The notes: generated by a model from the sequence alone, not told the origin. Positions 32,416-41,087 are shown, counted from the stretch's first letter. The stretch is DNA of 64,000 bases from Marinibaculum pumilum (GCF_042646425.1 NZ_JBHRTR010000034.1:186001-250000), one strand, 5' to 3'. Made by a program: numbers and translations.

Positions 32416-33838
32416 GCAGTGTGCCGGCGGCAAGGGCGCCAGCCGGCGATGTCCCGGTAGTCAGGAAGGTCGCGACCGGCAGCAGCACCAGCAGCAGCCC
32501 CAGCAGGCGGGTCAGGTCGCGGGCTGCCGCCGTCGTGCCGCGCCACCACGGCCAGGCCAGACCGGCTACCAGTAGCGTCAGGAAGAGCCAGGGCAGCCAG
32601 CCGGCGGCGGGCTCCGCCGCACGGCCCACCAGGCGCTCGGCCAGGAACAGGCCGGCGATCGCAAACGGGAGGCCATGCACCATGCCGCCGGTGAGGCGCC
32701 GGACGAGAAGGGCGCTGCCGCCGGCGCCGACATGGCGGCTGTTCCATATATGCAGGCCTGACGCGACGAGCAGGCAGGTGCCGATGCCCAGCAGGGCGTA
32801 GAGGAGCTTCAGGCCGAGCCCGCCATAGCTGCCATAATGCAGCGGGGTGACGGCGGCATAGACCTGCCGCCCGATGCTGCCGCTGCTCCAGTCGGCGATG
32901 GACAGGACCCGCCCGGTGGCGGCTTCCAGCACCACATAGGGCAGATAGACCAGCCGGCCCGGCAGGCGGCCCATCACCGTCGCGGTCGCACCGGCATCGC
33001 CGGCCTCGCGGATCTCCATCCGGTCCGGCACCAGGCCGGGCAGGGCGGCCGTCGCATGGTCCAGCAATCTGCTGGCCGGCAGCGGGGCGGCGTCGCGGCC
33101 GGTCGCAGCCGCAGGCGGATCGCCGATCGCGGCAAAGGCCGCAGCCAGATCGCCGTCGAAGGCGGTTGCGGCGGCCAGGGTCAGGGCCGGGGCCGCAAAG
33201 CCCAGCATCGCACCGGTCAGCGCCATCATCAGGTGGAAGGGCAGGCCCCACAGACCCAGCGACCGGTGGCTGTCGGACCAGGCCAGCCGCAGGCTGCGCC
33301 CCAGGCGCAGGGTGAACAGGTCGGACAGGATCCGGCGGTGCAGCAGGATGCCGGAGAGAAGCGAGACCAGCATCGCCGCGCCCAGGCCGCCGACCAGGTA
33401 GCGGCCGAGCGGCGAGGGCAGCAGCAGGTCGGTGTGAAGCCGCGTCACGATCTCCGCCGCTATGCTGCCGCCGGCGGGCGCCGGGCGGCCATCGGTGGCG
33501 TCGACCGCGATCCGCTGCGGCGGCCCGTCGCCATGCGGCTGCATCGCGATCTCGGCATGGTCGCGCCAGCCGTCGGGAAGGTGCACGAAGATGCTCGCGG
33601 CACGGCCGCCGGCTTCGCCGAGCAGGCGGTCGAGCTGCCGGTCGAGGCCGGTCAGGTTGTCCGGGGCGGCAGCAGGGCCGGTCGCCGTCGCGGCCATGCC
33701 GGCCCGCGCCCAGGGCGCCAGTTCCGCGGTGAACAGCGCCACGGTGCCGGAGACGCAGACCAGGTAGAGCAGCAGGCCCAGCCCCAGCCCGAGCCAGCGG
33801 TGCAGGCCGTACAATGCCTTCAGGAAGGGCTGTCCCAT
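32416..33838 (-). CDS. PepSY-associated TM protein (iron-reductase-like), 3' end in gap
   Basis: At least 474 residues, missing the C-terminus. It starts MGQPFLKALYGLHRWLGLGLGLLLYLVCVSG, the usual first transmembrane helix with a membrane-edge His. Further helices include RYLVGGLGAAMLVSLLSGILLHRR and SHRSLGLWGLPFHLMMALTGAMLGF, with paired histidines suggesting haem ligation, and later TPLHYGSYGGLGLKLLYALLGIG. PepSY-TM proteins of this kind accompany TonB receptors and are thought to reduce ferric siderophores at the inner membrane. Last visible gene of the minus-strand iron operon; 6 bp after the DUF3649-like gene. Confidence 0.88.
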
Positions 33839-33844
33839 CGGCGG

Positions 33845-34099
33845 CTACCCTGTCTGGACGGCCAGCAGGGCGAGGCCGCCCAGGACTGCCGCGAACGCCC
33901 AGTCCCGCCAGGGGCGTCGGGCGGCACCGAGAAGCAGGGCGCCGACCGCCCAGAGCAATGGCCAGAGCACCACCGACAGCAGCGCCCGGTCCACCGGCGG
34001 CAGCGGCAGGTGCCGGCTCAATGCCAGGCCGATCGCGACCGACAGGGCCAGGCCGCCGGCCAGCGCGGCGGCCGTCGTGGCGGCCGGGCGCAGCGCGCC
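33845..34099 (-). CDS. DUF3649-like membrane protein, 5' end in gap
   Basis: The C-terminal 84 residues of a small inner-membrane protein: three hydrophobic segments, ALAGGLALSVAIGLAL, LLSVVLWPLLWAVGALLLGAA, and WAFAAVLGGLALLAVQTG before the TAG stop. Size, topology and position between a TonB receptor and a PepSY gene match the DUF3649 family, common in siderophore-uptake operons. The start lies in the N run. Function is unknown; the family call rests mainly on context. Confidence 0.6.
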   Translation of the reverse strand, partial: GALRPAATTAAALAGGLALSVAIGLALSRHLPLPPVDRALLSVVLWPLLWAVGALLLGAARRPWRDWAFAAVLGGLALLAVQTG

Positions 34100-34235
34100 N
34101 NNNNNNNNNNNNNNNNNNNNNNNNNNNNNNNNNNNNNNNNNNNNNNNNNNNNNNNNNNNNNNNNNNNNNNNNNNNNNNNNNNNNNNNNNNNNNNNNNNNN
34201 NNNNNNNNNNNNNNNNNNNNNNNNNNNNNNNNNNN
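34100..34235. other. Assembly gap (136 N)
   Basis: Unknown bases. The gap hides the end of the DUF3325-like gene and the start of the DUF3649-like gene, which probably overlap or nearly touch. Confidence 1.
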
Positions 34236-34464
34236 GAAGCGCCGCCAGCAATCCCGCCAGGCCGAGCAGGCCCAGCCAGGCCGGCACCCCGATCCCCCAG
34301 CCGACGGCGAAGCCCAGCAGGGCGAGCGCGGCCGCGGCAAGGGCCAGGCCGCCGGCGACGGGCAGGGGCCGGCCGGCGCGTAGCAGGCCGCTGGCCGCGA
34401 GCAGCGCCGCTGCGGCGAGCGCAACCGCCAGCCAGTCCGGCAGGCCGTCCTGCAGCAGGGGCAC
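34236..34464 (-). CDS. DUF3325-like membrane protein, 3' end in gap
   Basis: The first 76 residues of a small hydrophobic protein: WLAVALAAAALLAASGLLRAG, then VAGGLALAAAALALLGFAVGWG and IGVPAWLGLLGLAGLLAAL, about three helices. DUF3325 proteins (about 110 residues) follow TonB receptors and precede DUF3649 and PepSY genes in many iron operons. The gene starts 17 bp after the receptor gene. The family is inferred from topology and position. Confidence 0.6.
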
Positions 34465-34480
34465 CGGCGCCTGCCGCCGC

Positions 34481-36925
34481 TCAGAAGCGCGCGGTGACCG
34501 TGGCGCCGAACACGCGGCGCGGGCCCAGGGTTGCGGCGATGCCCTGGTCGGCGGCGTTCAGCGCCTCGTAGGTGAAATAGTCATTGTCGAACAGGTTCTC
34601 CGCCCACAGGGTCAGGTCCCAACCCTCGCCGCGATAGCCGGCCTGCATGTTGGCGACGATATAGGCGTCCAGATATTCGAACGGGGCGCCGTCCAGCCGC
34701 GACAGGTAGGAGGAGAGATATTTCGCGTCGGCGCCGATGAAGAGGCCGTTCGGCGCCTCCCAGGTGCCGCCGACGGCGATGTTCCACTTCGGCGCCTCGG
34801 GGAAGGAGAGGCCGGACAGGTCGCCCAGATTGGCGTCGACGAATTCGCGGAACTGGGTGTCGACATAGCCGATCGAGGCGAAGGTGGTGAGCTGGTCGTT
34901 GACCGTGAAGCGGCTGTCCAGTTCGAAGCCCTTCACCGTGGAACTGGCCGCGTTGGTGATGATGTTGGAGTTGAAGTTGCCGGCGATCTGCTGCACCTCG
35001 ACCTGCTGGTCGCTCCAGTCCATGTAGAAGACGTTCGCAGCCACCTGCAGGCGGTCCGCCAGGAAGCTGCCGCGATAGGATGCCTCGTAGTTCCAGGCAT
35101 ACTCGGGCTTGTAAGTGAAGGTCTGGCCCGTCACCCCATTGGCGCCGGCACCGCCGGTGCGGAACGCCCGCTGCACCGTGAAGCCCAGGCTGTGGCCCGG
35201 CGCCAGCTCCTTGATCAGGCCGAGCTTCGGCAGCGGCACCAGGTCGGTATTGCTGGTGTCGGTGTCGGTTACCACCGCGCCGTTGGTCGTGGAATAGGTG
35301 CTGTTCCGGCGGTCGACATAGTCCAGGCGGCCCCCCGCCACGACCTTCCAGGTCGGGATCACCTCGTAGACCGCCTCGCCGAAGGCGGCGGCGTTGAACA
35401 GGTCCTCGCTGCCTTCCAGGTGGGTGGTGCGCCCGAAATAGTTGGGGCGGTCGCGCGTGTTCTTCGACGTCTCCTGCGCCAGGTAGATGCCCGCGACGGC
35501 GGTCAGGCGGACGCCGTCATAATTGGCGCGGAACTCCTGGCTGGCGATGCTTTCCTTGAAATAGCCCTCGGTGACATTGGTTTCGCCTGCCGTGCCTTCG
35601 TTGATCGACGGGCGCTGCAGGTCGGTGAAGCTGTAGCTTGTCAGCGAGGTCAGGGTGACCGGCGCCTCCAGGTCGTGCTGGATCTCCAGCGAGGCATTGT
35701 GGGTGTCGGAGGACCGCACCTCGGTGAAGACCGGCAGATTGAAGTCGCCGCGGCGGTCGTCATAGGAGAAGCCCAGGCCCGGCCCGGCGATATCGTCGAT
35801 GGTGGGCGCGTCATGGGCGAAGGAATAGGTCAGCAGCGCGCTGGTATCGGGCAGCGCGTTGGGCAGGAACAGGGCCTTGCCGCGCACCTGGTAGTAGGTG
35901 TCGTGGACGAAATCGTCATAGCGGTCGAACGCCTCGTAGGTCGGGTAGTGGAGGTCGCTCTTCGACTGCTCGTATTCGGCCGACAGGCGCAGCGCGACCT
36001 GGTCCTTCAACACCGGCGCATTCACCGTCGCCGCACCGCCATAGGTGTGCAGGGTGCCGACGGTGGCCTGCGCCTTGCTCTCCCAGTCGAACACAGGGTC
36101 CTTCGTTTTCACGTAGACCGCGCCGGCCAGCGCGGCCCGGCCCGACAGGGTCGATTGCGGGCCGCGATAGACCTCCACCTGCTCCACGTCCCAGAGCCCG
36201 CTGGCACCGCGCCGGGCGCCCTGCACCGTCTGCTGCGTGCCGTCGACATAGATGCTGGCCAGGGGCTGGCCGCCGGGGGTGAGCCCTTCGGAGTTGATGC
36301 CGCGGATGACGAAGCCGGCATCGTTCCAGTCGCCGTCCAGGACATTGCCCATCATGCGGAAGGTGCTGTCCAGGTCGCGCAGCTCGTGCCGCTCGATCTC
36401 CTCTGCCGTCACCACCGCGACGCTGGCGGTGGAATCCCCCAGCACCGTGCTGTTCTTTGCACCATAGACGGTGATCGGCTTCAGGAAGCTGGTCTGCGAC
36501 GGGGCCGGCCCGCCGGCGCGCTCGATCGTCAGCGCCCCGGTCGGGGTGGTGCGCCAGGCCAGGCCGGAGCCGTCCAGCAGGCGTCCCATCGCTTCGCCCG
36601 CGGTGAAGCTGCCCGACAGCGCCGGCGCCTGGTGGTCGTAGGTCGCCGCCTCGGTATACAGCACCTGCATGCCGGTGATGGCGGAGAAGTCGGCGATCGC
36701 CTGCGGCAGCGGCTTGGCCGGGATGTCGAACCGCCAGGTGCGGGACGCCGTACTGCCGGTCCCGCTTTCCTGCGACTGGGCGCGGGCCGGCGGGGCGATC
36801 GCCGCCGTGGCCGCCAGGCAGGCCAGCAGCGCGATGCCCGCCGTCAGCAGCCGCGCCGTCGGTGCTGTCGGCCCCGCCCGCTCGCTGCGCCACGCTATTC
36901 CACGGCCCGCCGGATTGCCCGCCAT
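34481..36925 (-). CDS. TonB-dependent siderophore receptor with STN signalling domain (FecA-type)
   Basis: An 814-residue outer-membrane receptor. After a signal peptide (TAGIALLACLAATAAIAPPARAQ) comes an STN domain (FDIPAKPLPQAIADFSAITGMQVLY, about residues 60-125), which passes the ligand signal to FecR. The plug follows (SVAVVTAEEIERHELRDLDSTFRMM and VIRGINSEG), then a 22-strand barrel ending GATVTARF with a terminal Phe. The start at 36925 has GGGGGCAGAGGA upstream; 36952 is an alternative. FecI, FecR and STN together define a cell-surface signalling system. The ligand is unknown; the nearby ligase/exporter modules suggest an endogenous metallophore. Confidence 0.93.
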   Translation of the reverse strand: MAGNPAGRGIAWRSERAGPTAPTARLLTAGIALLACLAATAAIAPPARAQSQESGTGSTASRTWRFDIPAKPLPQAIADFSAITGMQVLYTEAATYDHQAPALSGSFTAGEAMGRLLDGSGLAWRTTPTGALTIERAGGPAPSQTSFLKPITVYGAKNSTVLGDSTASVAVVTAEEIERHELRDLDSTFRMMGNVLDGDWNDAGFVIRGINSEGLTPGGQPLASIYVDGTQQTVQGARRGASGLWDVEQVEVYRGPQSTLSGRAALAGAVYVKTKDPVFDWESKAQATVGTLHTYGGAATVNAPVLKDQVALRLSAEYEQSKSDLHYPTYEAFDRYDDFVHDTYYQVRGKALFLPNALPDTSALLTYSFAHDAPTIDDIAGPGLGFSYDDRRGDFNLPVFTEVRSSDTHNASLEIQHDLEAPVTLTSLTSYSFTDLQRPSINEGTAGETNVTEGYFKESIASQEFRANYDGVRLTAVAGIYLAQETSKNTRDRPNYFGRTTHLEGSEDLFNAAAFGEAVYEVIPTWKVVAGGRLDYVDRRNSTYSTTNGAVVTDTDTSNTDLVPLPKLGLIKELAPGHSLGFTVQRAFRTGGAGANGVTGQTFTYKPEYAWNYEASYRGSFLADRLQVAANVFYMDWSDQQVEVQQIAGNFNSNIITNAASSTVKGFELDSRFTVNDQLTTFASIGYVDTQFREFVDANLGDLSGLSFPEAPKWNIAVGGTWEAPNGLFIGADAKYLSSYLSRLDGAPFEYLDAYIVANMQAGYRGEGWDLTLWAENLFDNDYFTYEALNAADQGIAATLGPRRVFGATVTARF

Positions 36926-36953
36926 TCCTCTGCCCCCTCGCTCACAGAACATG

Positions 36954-36980
36954 AAATGCGTCTACGAAGCATTCGCATTT
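36954..36980. promoter_or_regulatory. Inverted repeat before the TonB receptor gene
   Basis: AAATGCG (36954-36960) and CGCATTT (36974-36980) form a perfect 7 bp inverted repeat with a 13-base spacer, about 30 bp upstream of the receptor start. It is AT-richer than its surroundings and may be an operator or part of a FecI-dependent promoter. No known consensus was matched. Confidence 0.4.
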
Positions 36981-37058
36981 TGATCTGTGACGATGGCAGT
37001 GGCTGGAATCCCCCATCCCGCGTTCGAAGAATTTTCGGCGCGTGGCAAAAGCTGGCGG

Positions 37059-38165
37059 TCAGCGCAGGACCACCAGCAGGTCCGTCAGGCGGGTGACCTC
37101 GACCGGCAGGGTTTCGGCGATGACCCGCAGCGCCTCTTCCGGGCGGTCGATGCGGAACACGCCGCTGACCCGCAGGTCCTCCAGCCCCTCGTCGAGGATG
37201 AGGATGCGGCCGGTGCGGTACCGGTTCAGTTCGCCCACCACCCGGGCCAGCGGCGCGTCGTAGAAGACGAACTGGCCGCGCAGCCAGGCGGTGACCTGTG
37301 CCCCGTCGAACGGGCGCGCCGGCCCGGGGCCGTCGGGACCGATCTCCGCCTGCTGCCCCGACGACAGCTGCATCGCCGCGGCGGCGGACGCGCCGCTACC
37401 GGACAGCGCCACCCGGCCATGCAGCAGGCTGACCACCGCGCCGTCATCCGCCAGCCGGACATCGAAGCGGGTGCCGGTGACCCGGATCTCGCCCTGCGGC
37501 GTGCCCACCACGAAAGGCCGTGCCGGGTCCGGCGCCACGTCGAACATCGCCTGGCCCCGCAGCAGGGTCACCTGCCGCTGCGCCCCGGCAAGGTCGACGG
37601 CGATCGCCGTGTCGGTGTTCAGGTCGATGCGGCTGCCATCGGCCAGGCTGATCGAGGCAAGCTCGCCCACCGCGGTGGCATGGTCGCTCGCCAGCCTGTC
37701 GAGCCCGCCGACCCGCCAGAACAGGATCCCGGCCACCACCAGAGCCAGGCAGGCGGCCAGGGCGGTGAGCTGCGGGGCGCGGCCGCGGCGCCCGCGATGC
37801 CGCGGCGGCGGCAGGCGCGAGGCGAGGTCGGGCAGGGCCGGCAGGGGCGGCTGCTCCGCAAGGACCCTGCCGGCCGGAACCTCCAGCGCCGCCCACAATT
37901 CGCTCGCCTGCGCATAGGCGTCGGCATGGCGCGGATCGGCGTCCAGCCAGTCGGCGAAGGCCGCCTCCCGTGCCGCCGCTTCGCGCGGATTGGCTGGCGG
38001 CTCCCGGCGGCGTGCCAGCCAGGCCGCGGCCGTCTCCAGCATCGCATCGGGGACCGGCGCGTCGTTATTGCCCGGTTCTGCGCCTGTCGGCGGGTTCACG
38101 GCCGGCCCGCCGGCTGTGGCGACCGGTCCTTGCGGATCGCTATGCGACTGCACTGCTTCATGCAC
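37059..38165 (-). CDS. fecR: FecR-type anti-sigma factor / sigma regulator
   Basis: A 368-residue inner-membrane signal transducer. The cytoplasmic N-terminal DUF4880 domain (AAAWLARRREP, FADWLDADPRHADAYAQASELWAAL) holds the sigma factor. One membrane helix follows (LTALAACLALVVAGILFW). The periplasmic FecR domain contains ASISLADGSRIDLNTDTAIAV and FVVGTPQGEIRVTGTRFDV. The C-terminal part (FVFYDAPLARVVGELNRY) resembles the STN-like end that contacts the receptor. The gene lies between the fecI and receptor genes, and no part is missing. In this family it is an anti-sigma factor when idle and an activator when the receptor is loaded. Confidence 0.93.
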   Translation of the reverse strand: MHEAVQSHSDPQGPVATAGGPAVNPPTGAEPGNNDAPVPDAMLETAAAWLARRREPPANPREAAAREAAFADWLDADPRHADAYAQASELWAALEVPAGRVLAEQPPLPALPDLASRLPPPRHRGRRGRAPQLTALAACLALVVAGILFWRVGGLDRLASDHATAVGELASISLADGSRIDLNTDTAIAVDLAGAQRQVTLLRGQAMFDVAPDPARPFVVGTPQGEIRVTGTRFDVRLADDGAVVSLLHGRVALSGSGASAAAAMQLSSGQQAEIGPDGPGPARPFDGAQVTAWLRGQFVFYDAPLARVVGELNRYRTGRILILDEGLEDLRVSGVFRIDRPEEALRVIAETLPVEVTRLTDLLVVLR

Positions 38166-38235
38166 CTATGACCGTCGCGCGGCACCGTTTCCCCCATTTG
38201 CCGGCGCGGTTCCTTTGCATCGGTCCGGCCGCGGC

Positions 38236-38781
38236 TCATACCTGGCGCCTTGCGGCCTGCAGCCGGGCTCGGCAATGCACCATCGCCCGGGCGATATGCT
38301 TTTCCACCGTCTTCTCCGAGATCTGCAACCGGGCGGCGATCTCCCGCATCGTCAGGCCCTGGCCGCGATAGAGCAGGAAGACGATGCGGCATTTCTCCGG
38401 CAGTTCCCGCACCGCTTCGGCCAGGATCGCCAGTTCTTCCCGCGCGCCCACGACCGCATCCGGACCCGGCTCAGGACTGACCAGCGACTGTTCCGGGACC
38501 GTCCCGTCCGAGTTCCCGTCCAACGGCGTGTCCTGCGGCCGGCCGCGGCGCAAATGGTCGACGGCCAGGTTGCCGGCCATGCGGAACAGATAGGCGCGCG
38601 GATTGTCAGGCATCGCCACACCGGCGGTGCTGGCGCGGATCCAGGTCTCCTGGATCACGTCATCGGCCATGCTGGCCGACCCGGTGCGGCGCGCGACGAA
38701 GCGGTGCAGCTCCGCATAATGGCTCTCGACCGCCTGGGCGAGGGAGCGGAAGGCGCGCGGCCGGGTTGTCCGTCGGGTCAT
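38236..38781 (-). CDS. fecI: ECF sigma factor, FecI family
   Basis: A 181-residue extracytoplasmic-function sigma factor. Region 2 is visible as DVIQETWIRAST with DNPRAYLFRMAGNLAVDHLRR. Region 4 has the HTH GLTMREIAARLQISEKTVEKHIARAM, the typical FecI-group ending. A longer start at 38826 is possible. It is the first gene of the minus-strand iron operon and is preceded by a Fur-box-like palindrome. It should direct transcription of the receptor gene when FecR signals that the ligand is bound. Confidence 0.93.
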   Translation of the reverse strand: MTRRTTRPRAFRSLAQAVESHYAELHRFVARRTGSASMADDVIQETWIRASTAGVAMPDNPRAYLFRMAGNLAVDHLRRGRPQDTPLDGNSDGTVPEQSLVSPEPGPDAVVGAREELAILAEAVRELPEKCRIVFLLYRGQGLTMREIAARLQISEKTVEKHIARAMVHCRARLQAARRQV

Positions 38782-38881
38782 GGCAGGCGCCGGTTCCGGC
38801 AGGGCCGCATCGCAACCGGCGGCCATCGCAGCGCCGGACGGCCGGGTGCGATCAGGGCGATGGCGGGCGCATGCTACGAGT

Positions 38882-38900
38882 ATTGAGAATCAGTCGCAAT
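38882..38900. promoter_or_regulatory. Fur-box-like palindrome upstream of fecI
   Basis: ATTGAGAATCAGTCGCAAT is a 19 bp imperfect palindrome (7 of 9 half-site pairs match). The half GATTCTCAAT (minus strand) resembles classical Fur boxes. It lies about 100 bp before the fecI start and just past the lysE stop. This suggests iron-dependent repression; a Mur/Irr site is an alternative in alphaproteobacteria. Confidence 0.55.
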
Positions 38901-38930
38901 ACGTGATCGCCGGACTTCGACCTTGGAGGC

Positions 38931-39545
38931 TCAACCTTCCGCCAGCAGCAGCGCGGCGGCGATGGCCCACATCACGAGGGCGATCAGCGCGTCCAGCACA
39001 CGCCAGGTGACCGGCCGCGCGAACAGCGGCGAGAGCAGGCGCGCGCCGAAGCCGAGAGCGGTGAAGAACACCAGCGAGGCGGCGGTCGCACCGATGCCGA
39101 AGGCCAGCCGGTTCTGCGCCTGCGCGGCGACCGAGCCCAGCAGCACGACGGTGTCCAGATAGACATGCGGGTTCAGCCAGGTCAGCGCCAGGCAGGTCGC
39201 GAGGGTCGGCCCCAGCCGCTGCCGGCCGCCGGCGGCCGGGTCCAGCGCCTCGCCGCCCCGCCAGGCCGACCAGGCGGCGCGGGCGCCGTAGAACAGCAGG
39301 AAGGCGGCGGCGCCATAGCGGAACAGCGGCGCGATCCAGGCGGCGCGTTCCACCAGGATGCCGAAGCCCGCCACCCCGGCGGCGATCAGCGCCGCGTCCG
39401 ACAGGGCGCAGGCGGCGACCACGGCGCCGACATGCTCCCGCCGCAGGCCCTGGCGCAGCACGAAGGCGTTCTGCGCGCCGATCGCCATGATCAGGCCGAA
39501 ACCCAGCGAAAAGCCGGCGGCGAGGTCGAGGGCCCAGCCTGGCAT
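38931..39545 (-). CDS. LysE/ArgO family amino-acid exporter
   Basis: A 204-residue inner-membrane protein with six predicted helices. It has the family signature FSLGFGLIMAIGAQNAFVLRQGL near the N-terminus and TWLNPHVYLDTVVLLGSVAAQ in the middle, matching the LysE/ArgO branch that exports basic amino acids. Length is normal. It is divergent from nothing and has no obvious operon partner; the DUF169 gene ends 38 bp upstream in the same direction. Lysine or arginine is the likely substrate, by family only. Confidence 0.92.
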   Translation of the reverse strand: MPGWALDLAAGFSLGFGLIMAIGAQNAFVLRQGLRREHVGAVVAACALSDAALIAAGVAGFGILVERAAWIAPLFRYGAAAFLLFYGARAAWSAWRGGEALDPAAGGRQRLGPTLATCLALTWLNPHVYLDTVVLLGSVAAQAQNRLAFGIGATAASLVFFTALGFGARLLSPLFARPVTWRVLDALIALVMWAIAAALLLAEG

Positions 39546-39583
39546 TCAGGTTGGCTGCATCCGGGGGCGAAGGGCCGCGGCGG

Positions 39584-40357
39584 TCACGCGCTGCGGGCGG
39601 GGTAGCTGACCCCCATCCCCTCGCGCACGTCCTGCTGGATGCCGTATTGCGGGAAGGGATAGCGGAAGCCGTTCTTCGCCAGCGCGTGCATGCCGGCGAT
39701 CGCCTGGTCCAGCTGGTCGGGCGGCAGGGCCATCAGCATCTCGTCATCCAGCACGCCGCCATAGCGGCGCTCCGCGAAGCAGGGGATCGACAGGCTGGGC
39801 TCCCGCGTCTTCAGCGCCCGGCCCCAGGAATCGGCGCAGGCGCTTTCGCCCACCACGCCCCAGTCGAACTTCCGGTAGCCCGACCATTGCAGCCCGTTGA
39901 TGAAGTACATCATCGCTCCCGGCGTGGCGTAGAACAGCGCGATGTCCGGCGGGTCCAGCCGGCCCGAGGCCAGCGGCGCCAGGGCCAGCGCCTCGTACTG
40001 GCCGTCGGCCACGCAATGCATCGCAGCCTGGTGCTCGGTGGCATCCGCCTCGGTCTCGAACCAGACGCCGACCATGTGCCGGCCCGACCGCCAGGCCGGG
40101 TCCTTGGCATGGCCCAGGCCGACCACCGCGCGGCACTGCGCGCCGACCAGGTCGTCCGCGGTGATCCCCACCGTCCAGCCCAGCCGCGCCGCCTGGCCCA
40201 CCGCCTGGTCCAGGGTGTGGATCTTCTGCGGCCGCCGGATCTTCGGGATCGCCTCCATCTCCGCCCGGTCGGCAAAGAGCTTCATCCCGAACGGAATGCT
40301 GCGCACCTTCAGCAGCCGCTCCAGTTCCGCCGACAGGGCCGCCCAGTCCCTCGCCAT
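39584..40357 (-). CDS. DUF169 domain-containing protein
   Basis: A 257-residue protein. Features: LERLLKVRSIPFGMKLFAD at the N-terminus, a Cys in VGAQCRAVVGLG, then ALFYATPGAMMYFINGLQWSGY and ESACADSWGRALKTREPSLSIPCFAERRYGG, with conserved Cys residues typical of DUF169 (often described as uncharacterised ArCR-type proteins). Two ATGs are close; the second (40357) has GGAGG at proper spacing. Function not established. The broken fic gene lies just upstream. Confidence 0.8.
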   Translation of the reverse strand: MARDWAALSAELERLLKVRSIPFGMKLFADRAEMEAIPKIRRPQKIHTLDQAVGQAARLGWTVGITADDLVGAQCRAVVGLGHAKDPAWRSGRHMVGVWFETEADATEHQAAMHCVADGQYEALALAPLASGRLDPPDIALFYATPGAMMYFINGLQWSGYRKFDWGVVGESACADSWGRALKTREPSLSIPCFAERRYGGVLDDEMLMALPPDQLDQAIAGMHALAKNGFRYPFPQYGIQQDVREGMGVSYPARSA

Positions 40358-40454
40358 CGCCATTTCCTCCGCCGATCCATGTCCGTTTCTCCGGTCATCC
40401 TGCCAGCAATGGCTGCGCAACCCCAATGGCATGGCATCCCGGGGCCACGGAATC

Positions 40455-40815
40455 TCAGGCGGGAGCGATGGCATCGCGGATCAGGACCTGTATCGGCTGC
40501 AGGTCTCCGTAACGGTTGCTTGCGATGGCGGCTGTCATCCAGCCCTCGCGCGAGATCTGGCGGATGTCGATCCGGTGACCCGCTTCCAGTCTCATACGCC
40601 AGATCAGGGCGCGCTGGACGCGCCCATTGCCTTCCCGGAAGGCGTGGATGGCGGTGCAGCTTCCTGTAGCCGGCAAAGGTCAGCGCGATTCTGGGCAGAT
40701 CCTGCATCCGGATTGCGCTGAAATAGGTCTCGCGCCGCTCGAGTTCGCCTGGGTCCGTCAGGCCCCAGACGTTGACAAGGGTCTTCCCGTCCGCCGACAG
40801 GAAGGGATCGCTCAC
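40455..40815 (-). pseudogene. Fic toxin remnant with internal deletion and frameshift
   Basis: The N-terminal 53 residues are Fic-like (DPFLSADGKTLVNVWGLTDPGELERRE ... LTFAGYRKLH). The C-terminal part, in another frame, holds the intact AMP-transfer motif HAFREGNGRVQR and its following helices to residue IRDAIAPA. The join at about 40650-40655 skips the middle of the Fic fold (about 80 residues, where LFQDVYDWAG-type sequence is expected) and changes frame. The toxin cannot be made whole. Its GTG start overlaps the antitoxin stop (GTGA), the normal order for VbhA-VbhT-like pairs. A short C-terminal product from the second frame (40676) is possible. Confidence 0.75.
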
Positions 40816-41024
40816 TGCCTCCCGACGCGCCGGCCGCGGAGCGGGTTCGCTTCAAAATGCGCGGTCATCGCGGTGGCCTGCTCCTCCACGCTCAGACCCT
40901 TTTCGATCAGGCTCCGGGCGAAGAGTTCGTCGCTGGGATCCAGGTGCTGCCCTTCGACCGCGGCATTCGCCAAACCCTGCTCGAACAGTTCCAGGCGGCG
41001 GGCGATTTCTTCAGGTGTCGGCAT
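40812..41024 (-). CDS. VbhA-like antitoxin of a Fic system
   Basis: A 70-residue helical protein: MPTPEEIARRLELFEQGLANAAVEGQHLDPSDELFARSLI and then a closing helix. It resembles VbhA-type antitoxins, whose inhibitory helix carries (S/T)xxxE(G/N). Here the matching place reads NAAVEG, keeping Glu-Gly but with Asn in the first position. GGAGG lies at good spacing before the 41024 ATG. It overlaps the toxin start by 4 bp. With the toxin broken, the antitoxin appears to be an orphan. Confidence 0.75.
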   Translation of the reverse strand: MPTPEEIARRLELFEQGLANAAVEGQHLDPSDELFARSLIEKGLSVEEQATAMTAHFEANPLRGRRVGRQ

Positions 41025-41087
41025 CATCGCCTCCTTCAGAGTCCAGCCATCCTATCACGGTCGGCCGCGAAAGATGCCTGTCGGTGG

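Noticed and set aside
29327..33838. A 1503-codon minus-strand frame that runs through the N gap
   Set aside because: Only the part before the gap (PepSY) is real; the rest is antisense of the module 2 exporter and ligase joined across unknown bases.
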